Assembly: GCF_010731675.1 (NCBI RefSeq)
Contig: NZ_AP022584.1
Span: 3,472,001 to 3,536,000 of the forward strand
DNA length: 64,000 nt
Direction of reading: 5' to 3'
DNA from: Mycobacterium marseillense
GTDB lineage: Bacteria; Actinomycetota; Actinomycetes; Mycobacteriales; Mycobacteriaceae
A program made the position numbers and the translations under genes. Shown here piece after piece: positions 56,719 to 64,000 of the stretch (positions are counted from its first letter, which is position 1; the number at the start of each line of letters is the position of its first letter). Under the pieces are notes generated by a model. That model saw nothing but the letters and a program-made list of their open reading frames with translations, was not told the DNA's origin and did no database searches.

Positions 56719-57891
56719 TCAGGACCGCAGCCGCACCGGCATCCGCTTGACACCGGGAGATGTGGTCGCGCGCATCCGGACGACTTCGCCCGCGAGCTCG
56801 ATCTTCGGATACCGGCGCACCAACTCCTCGAACACGATTCTCGCCTCGAGACGGGCCAGCTGCGCACCCAGGCACGAATGCACGCCACACCCGAACGCGA
56901 TGTGCGGGTTGGGATTTCGGATTACCTTGAACTCTTCGGCGTCGGCACCGAAGATCTCCTCATCGCGGTTGGCCGAACCGTAGAGCATCACCACCACCTC
57001 ACCGGCGCGGATCCGTTGACCGCGGATCTCGGTGTCGGCGGTAGCGGTACGCGCAAAGTTTGTGACTGGGCTCGTCCAGCGCAGCATTTCCTCGACCGCC
57101 CCGGGGATCAGTCCGGGGTCCTCAACGATCACGCGGTGCTGGTCGGGGTGGGCGATCAGCGCCAGCGTGCCGAGCGAAACGAGGTTTCGCGTGGTTTCGT
57201 TACCCGCGATCAGCAGCAAAAACGAGAAACTGAGCAGTTCCTCGTCGGTCAGCTTCTCACCGTCGACTTCGGCTTGAATCAGCGCCGAGAGCAGGTCATC
57301 GCGGGGTTCGACACGGCGAGCGGCGATCAACTTGGTGAAGTACTCGAAAAGCTGGCCCGTCGCGACGAGCGGGTCGAGGTCGATCCCAGGATCGGTGGTC
57401 TGTGCCGCGATCGCGTCGGACCAAGCGTGGAACTGCTCCCAATCTTCCCCCGGGGCGCCGAGCATGTCGGCAATCACTTTAGTAGGCAACGGAGCTGAGA
57501 TCTCTTCGACGAATTCGTGTGTGGCTCCCGGCTCGATCTTGTCGAGAATTCCGGACACCAGCTCGCGGATCTTCGACTCTAATCCACTGACCTGGCGGCG
57601 AGTGAAGCCGGCGCTGATGAGTTTGCGCAGCTGCCGGTGCCGCGGCGGATCGGTGAAGATGAGGTTGCCCTCCTGCACCAGGCTCGGCCGCTCAGGGTCG
57701 GGAATTGTGATGCCCTGTGCCGAAGAGAACACAGGATTGGTCGATACGAACCGAATGTCCTCGTACTTCAGCAGCGCCCAAAATTTGGCGGCGCTGTTCC
57801 AGCACACTGGCTTCGTAGCTCGTAGCTCTTTGTAGACGGGATACGGGTCGCCCACATAGAAGTCGGGGGAATGCAGCGGATACGCGGTCAA
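56719..57891 (-). CDS. Cytochrome P450
   Basis: A 390-residue soluble bacterial P450. The oxygen-activating helix reads LLLIAGNETTRNL near residue 225, the ExxR motif is in VEEMLRWTSPV near 266, and the haem loop is FGCGVHSCLGAQLARLE near 335. TTG 57891 overlaps the SDR stop as TTGA; longer frames run into the SDR gene and lose family likeness. It would hydroxylate a lipophilic substrate with electrons from a ferredoxin, none of which is seen here. A decayed relative lies at 59300-59525. Confidence 0.92.
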   Translation of the reverse strand: MTAYPLHSPDFYVGDPYPVYKELRATKPVCWNSAAKFWALLKYEDIRFVSTNPVFSSAQGITIPDPERPSLVQEGNLIFTDPPRHRQLRKLISAGFTRRQVSGLESKIRELVSGILDKIEPGATHEFVEEISAPLPTKVIADMLGAPGEDWEQFHAWSDAIAAQTTDPGIDLDPLVATGQLFEYFTKLIAARRVEPRDDLLSALIQAEVDGEKLTDEELLSFSFLLLIAGNETTRNLVSLGTLALIAHPDQHRVIVEDPGLIPGAVEEMLRWTSPVTNFARTATADTEIRGQRIRAGEVVVMLYGSANRDEEIFGADAEEFKVIRNPNPHIAFGCGVHSCLGAQLARLEARIVFEELVRRYPKIELAGEVVRMRATTSPGVKRMPVRLRS

Positions 57892-58706
57892 GATTCGATT
57901 CCAATCAGTGTGCCGATGTTGTCGGTCGATGTGCCGAACGGCCCGACCGCCGAGGTCATGCCGCCGTCGACACACACTGCTGCGCCGGTCATGAAGGACG
58001 CCGCGTCGCTGCCGAGGAATGCAATGACCTCGGCAACCTCGTTCGGGGTTCCGATGCGCCCGCTCGGGCTGGTCGGGCCCATTACCTGCAGGAGTAGTTC
58101 CGGCTGCTCGTGGAGTTGGCCGAGTATTGGCGTGTCAATCGTTCCGGGGCACACCGCATTCACGCGGATGCCATGCGGAGCGAGATCGACGGCCGCGCTT
58201 CGCATCAATCCCAAAACACCTGCTTTGGTCGTACAGTACGCTGCACCCGTTGAGGTGCTGAGAATTCCCATGGCCGAAGCGGTGATTACGACCGATCCTC
58301 CTCCTGAGGCGGCCATCCTGCGCCCACATGACTGTAAGCCGAGAAAAGGCCCCCGCAGGTTGACCGCGAGCACCCGCTCCCACTCGGTGAGCGGCACATC
58401 GAGCACTGACCCAACCGTCGAGACACCGGCGTTGAGCACCGCGATATGCAATGCACCGTAGTGCTCGACTGTGGCCTCGACCATTCGCTCGTTCTCGTTG
58501 GCGTCGACGACGTCGACCACGATCGAGAACGCCTGACCGCCAGCCCGCACGATGTCATCGGCTACGGCCTCGGCGCCAGCCCGGTCGACATCAGCGCAAC
58601 ACACCTTGGCCCCGCACTGGGCCAGGAGCAAAGCGGTGGCTGCCCCGATCCCCGACGCCGCGCCGGTCACCAGGGCGACCCGACCGGCAAGAGTGCGTGT
58701 TGACAT
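57888..58706 (-). CDS. Short-chain dehydrogenase/reductase
   Basis: A 272-residue SDR. GAASGIGAATA near residue 15, NAG near 92, catalytic Ser in VITASAMG near 140 and YCTTK near 155. The acidic Asp in CCADVDRAG after the second strand suggests NAD+. It probably oxidises an alcohol formed by the P450 whose gene it overlaps. ATG 58706; operator site 4 lies 153 bp upstream. Confidence 0.88.
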   Translation of the reverse strand: MSTRTLAGRVALVTGAASGIGAATALLLAQCGAKVCCADVDRAGAEAVADDIVRAGGQAFSIVVDVVDANENERMVEATVEHYGALHIAVLNAGVSTVGSVLDVPLTEWERVLAVNLRGPFLGLQSCGRRMAASGGGSVVITASAMGILSTSTGAAYCTTKAGVLGLMRSAAVDLAPHGIRVNAVCPGTIDTPILGQLHEQPELLLQVMGPTSPSGRIGTPNEVAEVIAFLGSDAASFMTGAAVCVDGGMTSAVGPFGTSTDNIGTLIGIES

Positions 58707-58858
58707 GGTTGGGTCCTCCGAATCTCACGAACGGGTAGCACGCGTATCCGACAATTGCTCGCTAGCTCTGCCTCATTGGGATACATCATGGTGGACCACA
58801 CGGTGCATAGCCGACGTCGAGCGTGTCGGGTCACGTTATCAACGCCTCGCGATCAATA

Positions 58859-58870
58859 GCAAGTACTCAC
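58859..58870. promoter_or_regulatory. Operator site 4
   Basis: GCAAGTACTCAC, upstream of the SDR-P450 operon. A clear -10 hexamer at the 3-bp spacing is not visible here, so promoter position is uncertain. Confidence 0.5.
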
Positions 58871-58938
58871 TTTGTCGGATGGAAGATCGCGTCGTACTGG
58901 GTGACAGCCTGTTGCCCCGACTCGCTTCGCCGACGACG

Positions 58939-59078
58939 TTGCGGAAGGCTATGGGTCCGACGGTGTGGATGGCAGCATGGAATTACTGGCGCTTGGAAGA
59001 CGACAACCACACCGAGTCCTGACATTCGATCGCAAGCACATGACCAGGATGTTGAGCCGCCCTCGGCTGAATCGTTTC
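58939..59078 (+). pseudogene. C-terminal remnant of a flavin monooxygenase
   Basis: The frame reads KAMGPTVWMAAWNYWRLEDD and NH, then after a frameshift FDRKHMTRMLS. This mirrors EAMGPTVWTTGCNSWYFADD and FDRKRMTALL at the C-terminus of the intact enzyme encoded at 61032-62519, which lies on the opposite strand. Only about 45 codons remain. Confidence 0.7.
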
Positions 59079-59299
59079 GCACCTCAACGCGAACCGGAGG
59101 CGACGTGGTCAACACCGCTGTGATCTCTCGTCTCCCTGCTCGTATGCCAACGCATACCAAAGCGCTTCATTGGACAGTGCATACGCCGGCACAATCAGCG
59201 GTTAAATCGGAATCTTCGCAGGGCATCCCGACATGTGAGACCACAAATCTCGACATGGATCGGCATGCCGTTCAGAGTTCGTGGTCGATCTCATGATCT

Positions 59300-59525
59300 T
59301 CTCTTCGAGGTCGGCCAGTTGCGTCAGAGGCACGAATGCACGCCGTATCCAAACACGCTTTGTGGATCGGCGTTTCAGGTCGCGCTGAACTCCCTGGCGC
59401 CGGCACCAAGTCTTCCTCCGAACGTTCGGCTCCAATCCAATGACATCTTGACGAGCGAATCCAGAGCGGATCAGTTTGCACGACTATGGGTGCCACAGCG
59501 GGTCGGCGAAGATGAGGTTGCGAAG
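59300..59525 (-). pseudogene. Cytochrome P450 remnant
   Basis: Minus-strand pieces match the intact P450 at 56719: NLIFADPLWHP (59488-59520) corresponds to NLIFTDPPRHR, and SVFGYGVHSC (59330-59353) is a haem loop followed by a frameshift into QLADLEEKI. Stops and a large internal deletion make it dead. Most of the stretch 59079-59543 is this debris. Confidence 0.75.
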
Positions 59526-59543
59526 TGTCGCACGCTTCGTTGG

Positions 59544-60611
59544 CTACCGCCAGGTCGCGTGCCCGGTGACGTCGTAGGGAAGGGTCGAGAAGGTGTGGAT
59601 ACCCGGTGATGCGGCGCATACGGCCGGAACCGTGTTTGCGATACGGGCACCCGTGAAGTGGTTGGCGGCCCCCATCGGACTACCCGTTCCGGCGTCCAGC
59701 GCTACCTCGGCTGTCAGGCCCGGCTCCCCGGTGATCTTGATGCGATAGCCGCCGTTGCCGGGAGGCTGCGGCCAATGAGGAGCGAGGGTAGCGTCACATC
59801 GGGCGTAGTGGTGAGCCATGATCCGGGTCACCCCGTCCACCATCGCCTCGAGGCTGACGTGGATCGCCGCGACGCACCCCGGCTCGATCCTGACGCTTCC
59901 GGAGTCAATGAGCTTGTCGGTGACGACATACTCCCAATCCGTTCGTACCTCGTCGATTTCGACGTTCATGGCCTCCGCCATGAGAAGCGGACTCGCCTTC
60001 CACCCGAACTCGGCGAACTGCAGCCGAGTGTCGCGCAGCGTATCTTCGACGTCAGGACGGTTGCCCATCCCCATGATGTTGTTCAACAAGGACAGGTCCT
60101 CGTAAAACGGCAGGATACAGAAAACCTCCTCAGTGTCGATGCGGTCAAAGCTCACGCACCCCGTGACGAGTTTCGTCGGCAGGTAGTCATCCATGAAACC
60201 GGGAGAAATGCCAGTGATGTGAAAGGAGGAGCCCCCCTCCTTGCACGCGGCTTCAAACCGCTCGGCAGTGTCGGGGGCTGACGAGGGAAGGAGCATAGTC
60301 AACGGGCTTGACCCTGTTACGTTGATCCCTGCCCGGAGGATTCGGCAGATCTCCTCGGCCACCTCGTCACGGCCGGACCAGTCGGCCCCGGTGTAAACGA
60401 CGCAATCAGTCTCAAGCTCGAGCAACGCATCGACGTCACGGGTAGCGCGCACGCCCACCGCAGGGAGACCGCACAACTCGCCAGCGTCGAGCCCCTCTTT
60501 GCCCGGTGAGTACACCCGCAGCCCCACGAGCTCCATGCGAGGGTCCGTGATGATCGTCCGCAGGGCGGAGCGACCAACGCTTCCTGGCCCAAAGTGGGTA
60601 ACTCGATACAT
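59544..60611 (-). CDS. NAD(P)-dependent oxidoreductase, DapB-N-terminal-like
   Basis: A 355-residue protein with an N-terminal Rossmann motif (FGPGSVGRSALRTI) of the dihydrodipicolinate-reductase type, related to diaminopentanoate dehydrogenase-like proteins. Mycobacterial genomes hold many such proteins, often in steroid and lipid gene neighbourhoods, with unproven function. It could reduce or oxidise an amino or keto group; I cannot pick one. ATG 60611 follows GAAGGGG. Confidence 0.78.
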   Translation of the reverse strand: MYRVTHFGPGSVGRSALRTIITDPRMELVGLRVYSPGKEGLDAGELCGLPAVGVRATRDVDALLELETDCVVYTGADWSGRDEVAEEICRILRAGINVTGSSPLTMLLPSSAPDTAERFEAACKEGGSSFHITGISPGFMDDYLPTKLVTGCVSFDRIDTEEVFCILPFYEDLSLLNNIMGMGNRPDVEDTLRDTRLQFAEFGWKASPLLMAEAMNVEIDEVRTDWEYVVTDKLIDSGSVRIEPGCVAAIHVSLEAMVDGVTRIMAHHYARCDATLAPHWPQPPGNGGYRIKITGEPGLTAEVALDAGTGSPMGAANHFTGARIANTVPAVCAASPGIHTFSTLPYDVTGHATWR

Positions 60612-61031
60612 CTAACGCCCCTTCTGATCGGTTCGAAATAGATTGAATAACACCAGCATTTGCGTAGCAAACACCAGGACTGCAAATGCTGTCAATGCCT
60701 GTGAAGTAGCCACTCACTATTTTTGTTTGCCAGCTGATAGGTTCTGGTCGTGACGGATTTGAGACTCGACTTCGAAGGCCGACGACGCTGATGGCAACTG
60801 CAACGCCGAGGTTCGTGAGGCCGACCATCGGCGTTGCACCGGCAGATAGACGTCAATCTGGATCCGCTTCGCAAACGAAAGGCGAGAGTGTGTGCTGGAG
60901 GCCGGGCAACAGGCGTGAATAACTCGACACGATCGACGGGTCGTCCCGGTTCGCTCTGTGGCGCAGGACAATCCTGCCTATCGTGACGCGCTTGCCCCAG
61001 CTATCACGTGGCTACAAAGCTCGGCCGATCG
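60612..61031. other. Gap with degenerate remnants
   Basis: No intact gene. At 60706-60717 GTAGCCACTCAC is a poor relative of the 12-bp sites. At 60750 a plus-strand stub MTDLRLDFEGRRR ends at once; it resembles an SDR N-terminus and may be a fossil. Confidence 0.4.
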
Positions 61032-62519
61032 TCACCTCGTGATGATGAAGTCATTGTCGCGATGCACGGTCAATAACGCGGTCATCCGTTTGCGGTCGAA
61101 CGGCCAGAGGTCGATATGGTTGTCGTCGGCGAAGTACCAAGAGTTGCAGCCCGTCGTCCATACGGTAGGACCCATGGCCTCGGCTACGTCGTCGACGAAG
61201 CGGCTGGTGGCCTCCTCGGTGACTTCAACGGTGGTGATGTCGCCGTCGCGGAATCGCTGCAACCAGCCGGTGATATAGCGTGCGGTCGTCTCGGCTACCA
61301 GTTGCAGAGACATCGATCCGCTGGGCGAGTTCGGCCCAAGAATCGTGAACAGGTTTGGGAATCCAGGGATAGCGGTCATCGCCCAAGCCCGCGGGCCCTT
61401 GGCCCAGGCGTCATCGATGGACAGCCCATCGCGACCCCGCAACGCCATCGGCCGCATGTAGTTGTGTGCCTCGAAGCCGGTCGCGAGGATGATCGCGTCG
61501 ACGTCATGATGGACGCCATCTGCGGTTTCGATTCCCGCTGGGGTGACCTTCGCGATGGGCTCGCTGACTAATCTTGCGTTCGGCCTCGCAATGGCGCGGT
61601 AGTAATCGCCGGACATCACCTGGCGTTTGCAGAATGGCTGGTAGTCCGGAGTCAGCGCCGCGCGCAGAGCCCGGTCTCGAACCAAGACGCGCAGACAAGT
61701 GCGGGCATACGCCTGCGCCATTCGCCTTCGCCAGGTAGGACGGATGACCAAATCGACTGCGAGATCCGTTCCAATGCGCTGGATCCAGTCCACTATCCAT
61801 TCCAGCCCAGGAACCGCCGAAAGCGCCCGACGGACGATACGCGGTTGCGGCAACGTCATCGGCATCCACATCACCCATTGCGGAGTGCGGGTGAAGTGCG
61901 AGATATGGGCAGCTTCGGGCTGCAACGCCGAGAAGACCTGAACCCCCGTTGATCCGGTACCGATCACGGCGAGGCGTTTGCCAACGGTGTCGATATCCTG
62001 CCAGCGAGCGGTGTGCACTATCGGTCCAGCGAAGGAGTCCAGACCCGAAATCACTGGGATGAAGGGGTGATGCAGCACACCAGTGGCCGAGATGAGGAAA
62101 TCAGCGTCGAACCGCTCTCCAGTTCCGGTCTCGATTCTCCACCGATTGTCCTTGAACTCGGCGGAGGTGACCTCGCACCCCAGCTTCAGATGCGGTTGAA
62201 GCTGTAACTGATCGACCACGTCGCGGTGATACCGCTGGATCTCTGCGCCCGGAGCCCAGAAATGCGTCCAATTCGGATTAGGGGCGAAAGCAAATTGATA
62301 CATGTGCGACGGAACGTCACACCTCAAACCAGGGTAGCGATTCCAATGCCATACACCACCGACGTCGGAACCCTTTTCCAGGATGACGAAGTTGGTGAAG
62401 TCGGCCTCCTGCAACGCGTGAGCAGCAGCGATCCCGGCCATGCCAGCACCGACGATGACGACTCGCGGCTCCCGCCGAACACTTTTCGCGGCATCCGCGT
62501 GTCGATGTGCTCGAGTCAA
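61032..62519 (-). CDS. Baeyer-Villiger-type flavin monooxygenase
   Basis: A 495-residue class B flavoprotein monooxygenase. FAD loop VIVGAGMAGIAAAHAL near residue 21, NADPH loop VIGTGSTGVQV near 186, and between them FAGPIVHTARWQD, which fits the Baeyer-Villiger fingerprint FxGxxxHTxxW. Such enzymes insert oxygen next to a ketone to give an ester or lactone, including in steroid and terpenoid breakdown. TTG 62519 has GGAG 7 bp upstream. Operator site 5 lies about 170 bp upstream. Confidence 0.9.
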   Translation of the reverse strand: MTRAHRHADAAKSVRREPRVVIVGAGMAGIAAAHALQEADFTNFVILEKGSDVGGVWHWNRYPGLRCDVPSHMYQFAFAPNPNWTHFWAPGAEIQRYHRDVVDQLQLQPHLKLGCEVTSAEFKDNRWRIETGTGERFDADFLISATGVLHHPFIPVISGLDSFAGPIVHTARWQDIDTVGKRLAVIGTGSTGVQVFSALQPEAAHISHFTRTPQWVMWMPMTLPQPRIVRRALSAVPGLEWIVDWIQRIGTDLAVDLVIRPTWRRRMAQAYARTCLRVLVRDRALRAALTPDYQPFCKRQVMSGDYYRAIARPNARLVSEPIAKVTPAGIETADGVHHDVDAIILATGFEAHNYMRPMALRGRDGLSIDDAWAKGPRAWAMTAIPGFPNLFTILGPNSPSGSMSLQLVAETTARYITGWLQRFRDGDITTVEVTEEATSRFVDDVAEAMGPTVWTTGCNSWYFADDNHIDLWPFDRKRMTALLTVHRDNDFIITR

Positions 62520-62578
62520 TCCGGTTCTCCGATCACGCTTATTGATATCTCAGGCCCACGGCGATTGCAGGCCGATCA

Positions 62579-62671
62579 TCACAAAGTCGCGGCTGAGACA
62601 TCTGCGACAGAGGCACGCGCTCTCCGTCGTTCCACGCTTGCCTCTGTCGCTGATGTAACAGAACCTAGCAT
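62579..62671 (-). CDS. Possible 30-residue leaderless upstream ORF
   Basis: ATG at 62671, 15 bp downstream of operator site 5 on the minus strand, opens a frame of 30 codons (MLGSVTSATEASVERRRARA...). Its place mirrors the leaderless starts at sites 3 and 6. It could be a regulatory leader for the monooxygenase gene, or chance. Confidence 0.25.
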   Translation of the reverse strand: MLGSVTSATEASVERRRARASVADVSAATL

Positions 62672-62686
62672 CGCCGGTAGATATTA

Positions 62687-62698
62687 GCAAGCGCTTAC
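62687..62698 (-). promoter_or_regulatory. Operator site 5
   Basis: GCAAGCGCTTAC, facing the monooxygenase gene. On the minus strand TAATAT follows directly as a possible -10. Shares a divergent region with site 6. Confidence 0.6.
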
Positions 62699-62840
62699 TT
62701 ATGTCACGGGTTAGCCCGCGGTTGGGTACGGCAAAACGCTCGAATAGCCACCGCGAGCCATCGTGAGCAGAGTGCGCTCGCCAATTACACACCCCGAGGA
62801 CGCCGGTTGCCGTTCCAGTGCGCCGTCGGTCTTGTAGACA

Positions 62841-62852
62841 GTGAGTACTTAC
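62841..62852 (+). promoter_or_regulatory. Operator site 6 with plus-strand promoter
   Basis: GTGAGTACTTAC, then 3 bp, then -10-like TATAGT (62856-62861), then 7 bp to ATG 62869: the same geometry as site 3. Confidence 0.7.
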
Positions 62853-62868
62853 CCCTATAGTTCTGCCC

Positions 62869-63528
62869 ATGGCCGAAACAGGTCTTCCGCGCCAGCGGCA
62901 TTCAGTAGAACGGCCGCGGTTCGTCACGGCAGGGTGCCCGTCGCACCATGGCGACGCAGCCTCGCGACGCGAGGGGCGACAGCAGCCGGTGCATAGGCGT
63001 TTACGTGATCACACCTTGCGTCACTCACATTGTTCGAGCTCGGCCCGCGCGACACCCAAATCCGCATGTCGCCAGCGATGGTGCACCGTCCCGATAGCCA
63101 TGATCGCCACGGCTCTTTACGTGGGCGCCTCAGTCGCGCCTCATGCCCGAGCCGATCCCACGTCCAACTTGAAAGAAGCGGTAACACAGCTCCGTAACGG
63201 AACGTCGTGTGGGTCCATTCGCTACGACGCGATTGCGGAGCAAGTAGCTCAGGTAATCACCCGAACCAACGACGAGTACATCAGTCACGTCGCAAAAGAC
63301 ATACCGCCCCAAGACCCACTACCAGGACTCAAGGATCTGGGCTACAAGGGGAAAAAAGCCAAACTGCTACTCGGAGCTGCCAAGAACGAGGCGGATGCGA
63401 TCAAAGGCGCGCTCATCGAGGGCTACGCCTCGTTGCCCGATTGCTCTTACACAGACTATGGCGCCGACGTGCGGACCAATGCATCGACGGGCTTAATTTT
63501 GACCGCCATCGTGCTGGCTGGACCCTAG
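62869..63528 (+). CDS. Exported mycobacterial protein of unknown function
   Basis: The frame has 219 codons. From Met78 (ATG 63100) it looks like an exported protein: a hydrophobic segment (MIATALYVGASVAPHARA) with a signal-peptidase-like ARA site, then a mature part with two cysteines (CGSIRY and LPDCSYTDYG). The promoter geometry instead points to ATG 62869, which adds 77 Arg/His-rich residues of low family likeness. I cannot decide; 63100 is the better start for a functional exported protein. No catalytic motif is seen. Confidence 0.65.
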   Translation: MAETGLPRQRHSVERPRFVTAGCPSHHGDAASRREGRQQPVHRRLRDHTLRHSHCSSSARATPKSACRQRWCTVPIAMIATALYVGASVAPHARADPTSNLKEAVTQLRNGTSCGSIRYDAIAEQVAQVITRTNDEYISHVAKDIPPQDPLPGLKDLGYKGKKAKLLLGAAKNEADAIKGALIEGYASLPDCSYTDYGADVRTNASTGLILTAIVLAGP

Positions 63529-63670
63529 CGAACCGTGGTTGCGATGAGGGAGAACCAGCGCCGGCGAGAGCGCGCGAGTCCGGCACAACGGTGATTCGAC
63601 GTCGACCTTCACCTTCTGGCCGACCACGAGAGACGAGTTGTATACCCACACAACCAGAAAGACCAATCCG

Positions 63671-64000
63671 TTGCATCGCATTCTCTCTATCATCGTCGCA
63701 CTTTTAAGTTTCGTAACCACCGTTGCGACGGCGCCCGCCGCCGGTGCCGCCGAAACAGTGACATATGAGGTCACGTCGTACAACATTGACTCCGCCGAGG
63801 TGGAGTACTACGACACCGCCGGCCGGCAACTCCCGGGCCAAGTACCCCTGCCGTGGCGGATCAACGCGGCGGTGGTCAATCCCAAGAGCAACGACGCCGA
63901 GGTTCGTGCTAATTGGCGTCCAACACAAGGAGTGTCGAAGTGGGTCACGGTTCGGATCTACTATCGGGGCAGCATGCTCTGCGAGAACACACTTGATCTT
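63671..64000 (+). CDS. MmpS-like exported protein, 5' part
   Basis: The frame starts at TTG 63671 and runs off the window after 110 codons. A signal peptide or membrane anchor (LSIIVALLSFVTTVATAPAA) is followed by ETVTYEVTSYNIDSAEVEYY and VPLPWRINAAV, the beta-sandwich pattern of MmpS proteins, which assist MmpL lipid transporters in the envelope. No mmpL gene is visible within the window. Confidence 0.7.
   Translation, partial: MHRILSIIVALLSFVTTVATAPAAGAAETVTYEVTSYNIDSAEVEYYDTAGRQLPGQVPLPWRINAAVVNPKSNDAEVRANWRPTQGVSKWVTVRIYYRGSMLCENTLDL

Noticed and set aside
60706-60717. GTAGCCACTCAC as a seventh operator
   Set aside because: Four mismatches to the perfect palindrome and no -10 hexamer at the usual spacing; kept only as a note.
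60750-60791. SDR-like N-terminal stub MTDLRLDFEGRRR
   Set aside because: Too short (13 residues) to support a gene or a firm pseudogene call.

Overview
The window looks like a slow-growing non-tuberculous Mycobacterium. The first 34 kb is G+C-rich and carries, in inverted orientation, the gene set known in M. tuberculosis as Rv0217c to Rv0234c: gabD1, the R2lox gene, a TetR regulator, fadE4, the lactonase php, an acyltransferase, a DUF3068 protein, a membrane protein, a GT4 glycosyltransferase, a methyltransferase, an aldehyde dehydrogenase, echA1, a wax ester synthase, lipC and lipW. Assignments rest on reading the proteins and on recalled synteny; no database search was run.

Inside that conserved block are several insertions. 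An AMP-dependent ligase follows php. An O-methyltransferase gene is cut by an IS21-family element with a clean 5-bp target duplication. DedA and TerC membrane proteins lie beside the glycosyltransferase. An intact IS30-family element sits in the middle of an inverted repeat. A TetR/FadD/small-protein group and a glycerol facilitator-type channel follow.

From about 34 kb to the end the character changes. The DNA is visibly richer in A+T and holds a dense catabolic cluster: a cupin; a phosphotransferase, SDR and acyl-CoA dehydrogenase trio; a LuxC/LuxE-type acid reductase pair with no luciferase; a metallo-beta-lactamase-fold hydrolase; three acyl-CoA synthetases; an enoyl-CoA hydratase; an aldehyde dehydrogenase; a TetR regulator; a thiolase-like protein; two MaoC-type hydratase proteins; a two-subunit acyl-CoA dehydrogenase; a P450; a second SDR; a DapB-like oxidoreductase and a Baeyer-Villiger-type monooxygenase. 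Most adjacent genes overlap by 4 to 20 bp, so they form tight operons. Decayed copies of a monooxygenase and a P450 lie between the live genes.

The most interesting signal is a 12-bp palindromic site of the form GYRAGYRCTYRC. It occurs six times between 45.8 and 62.9 kb, each time in a promoter region of this cluster. At three sites it lies exactly 3 bp from a -10-like hexamer, and in two of these the start codon follows 7 bp after the hexamer, as in leaderless mRNAs. This points to one repressor, possibly the TetR protein at 47.5 kb, controlling the cluster as a regulon. A coherent but unproven reading is: hydroxylation or oxidation of a cyclic or branched (steroid- or terpenoid-like) substrate, Baeyer-Villiger oxidation to a lactone, hydrolysis, CoA activation, removal of a 4-hydroxy group through a phosphorylated intermediate, then beta-oxidation. 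I saw no tRNA, rRNA or CRISPR array.
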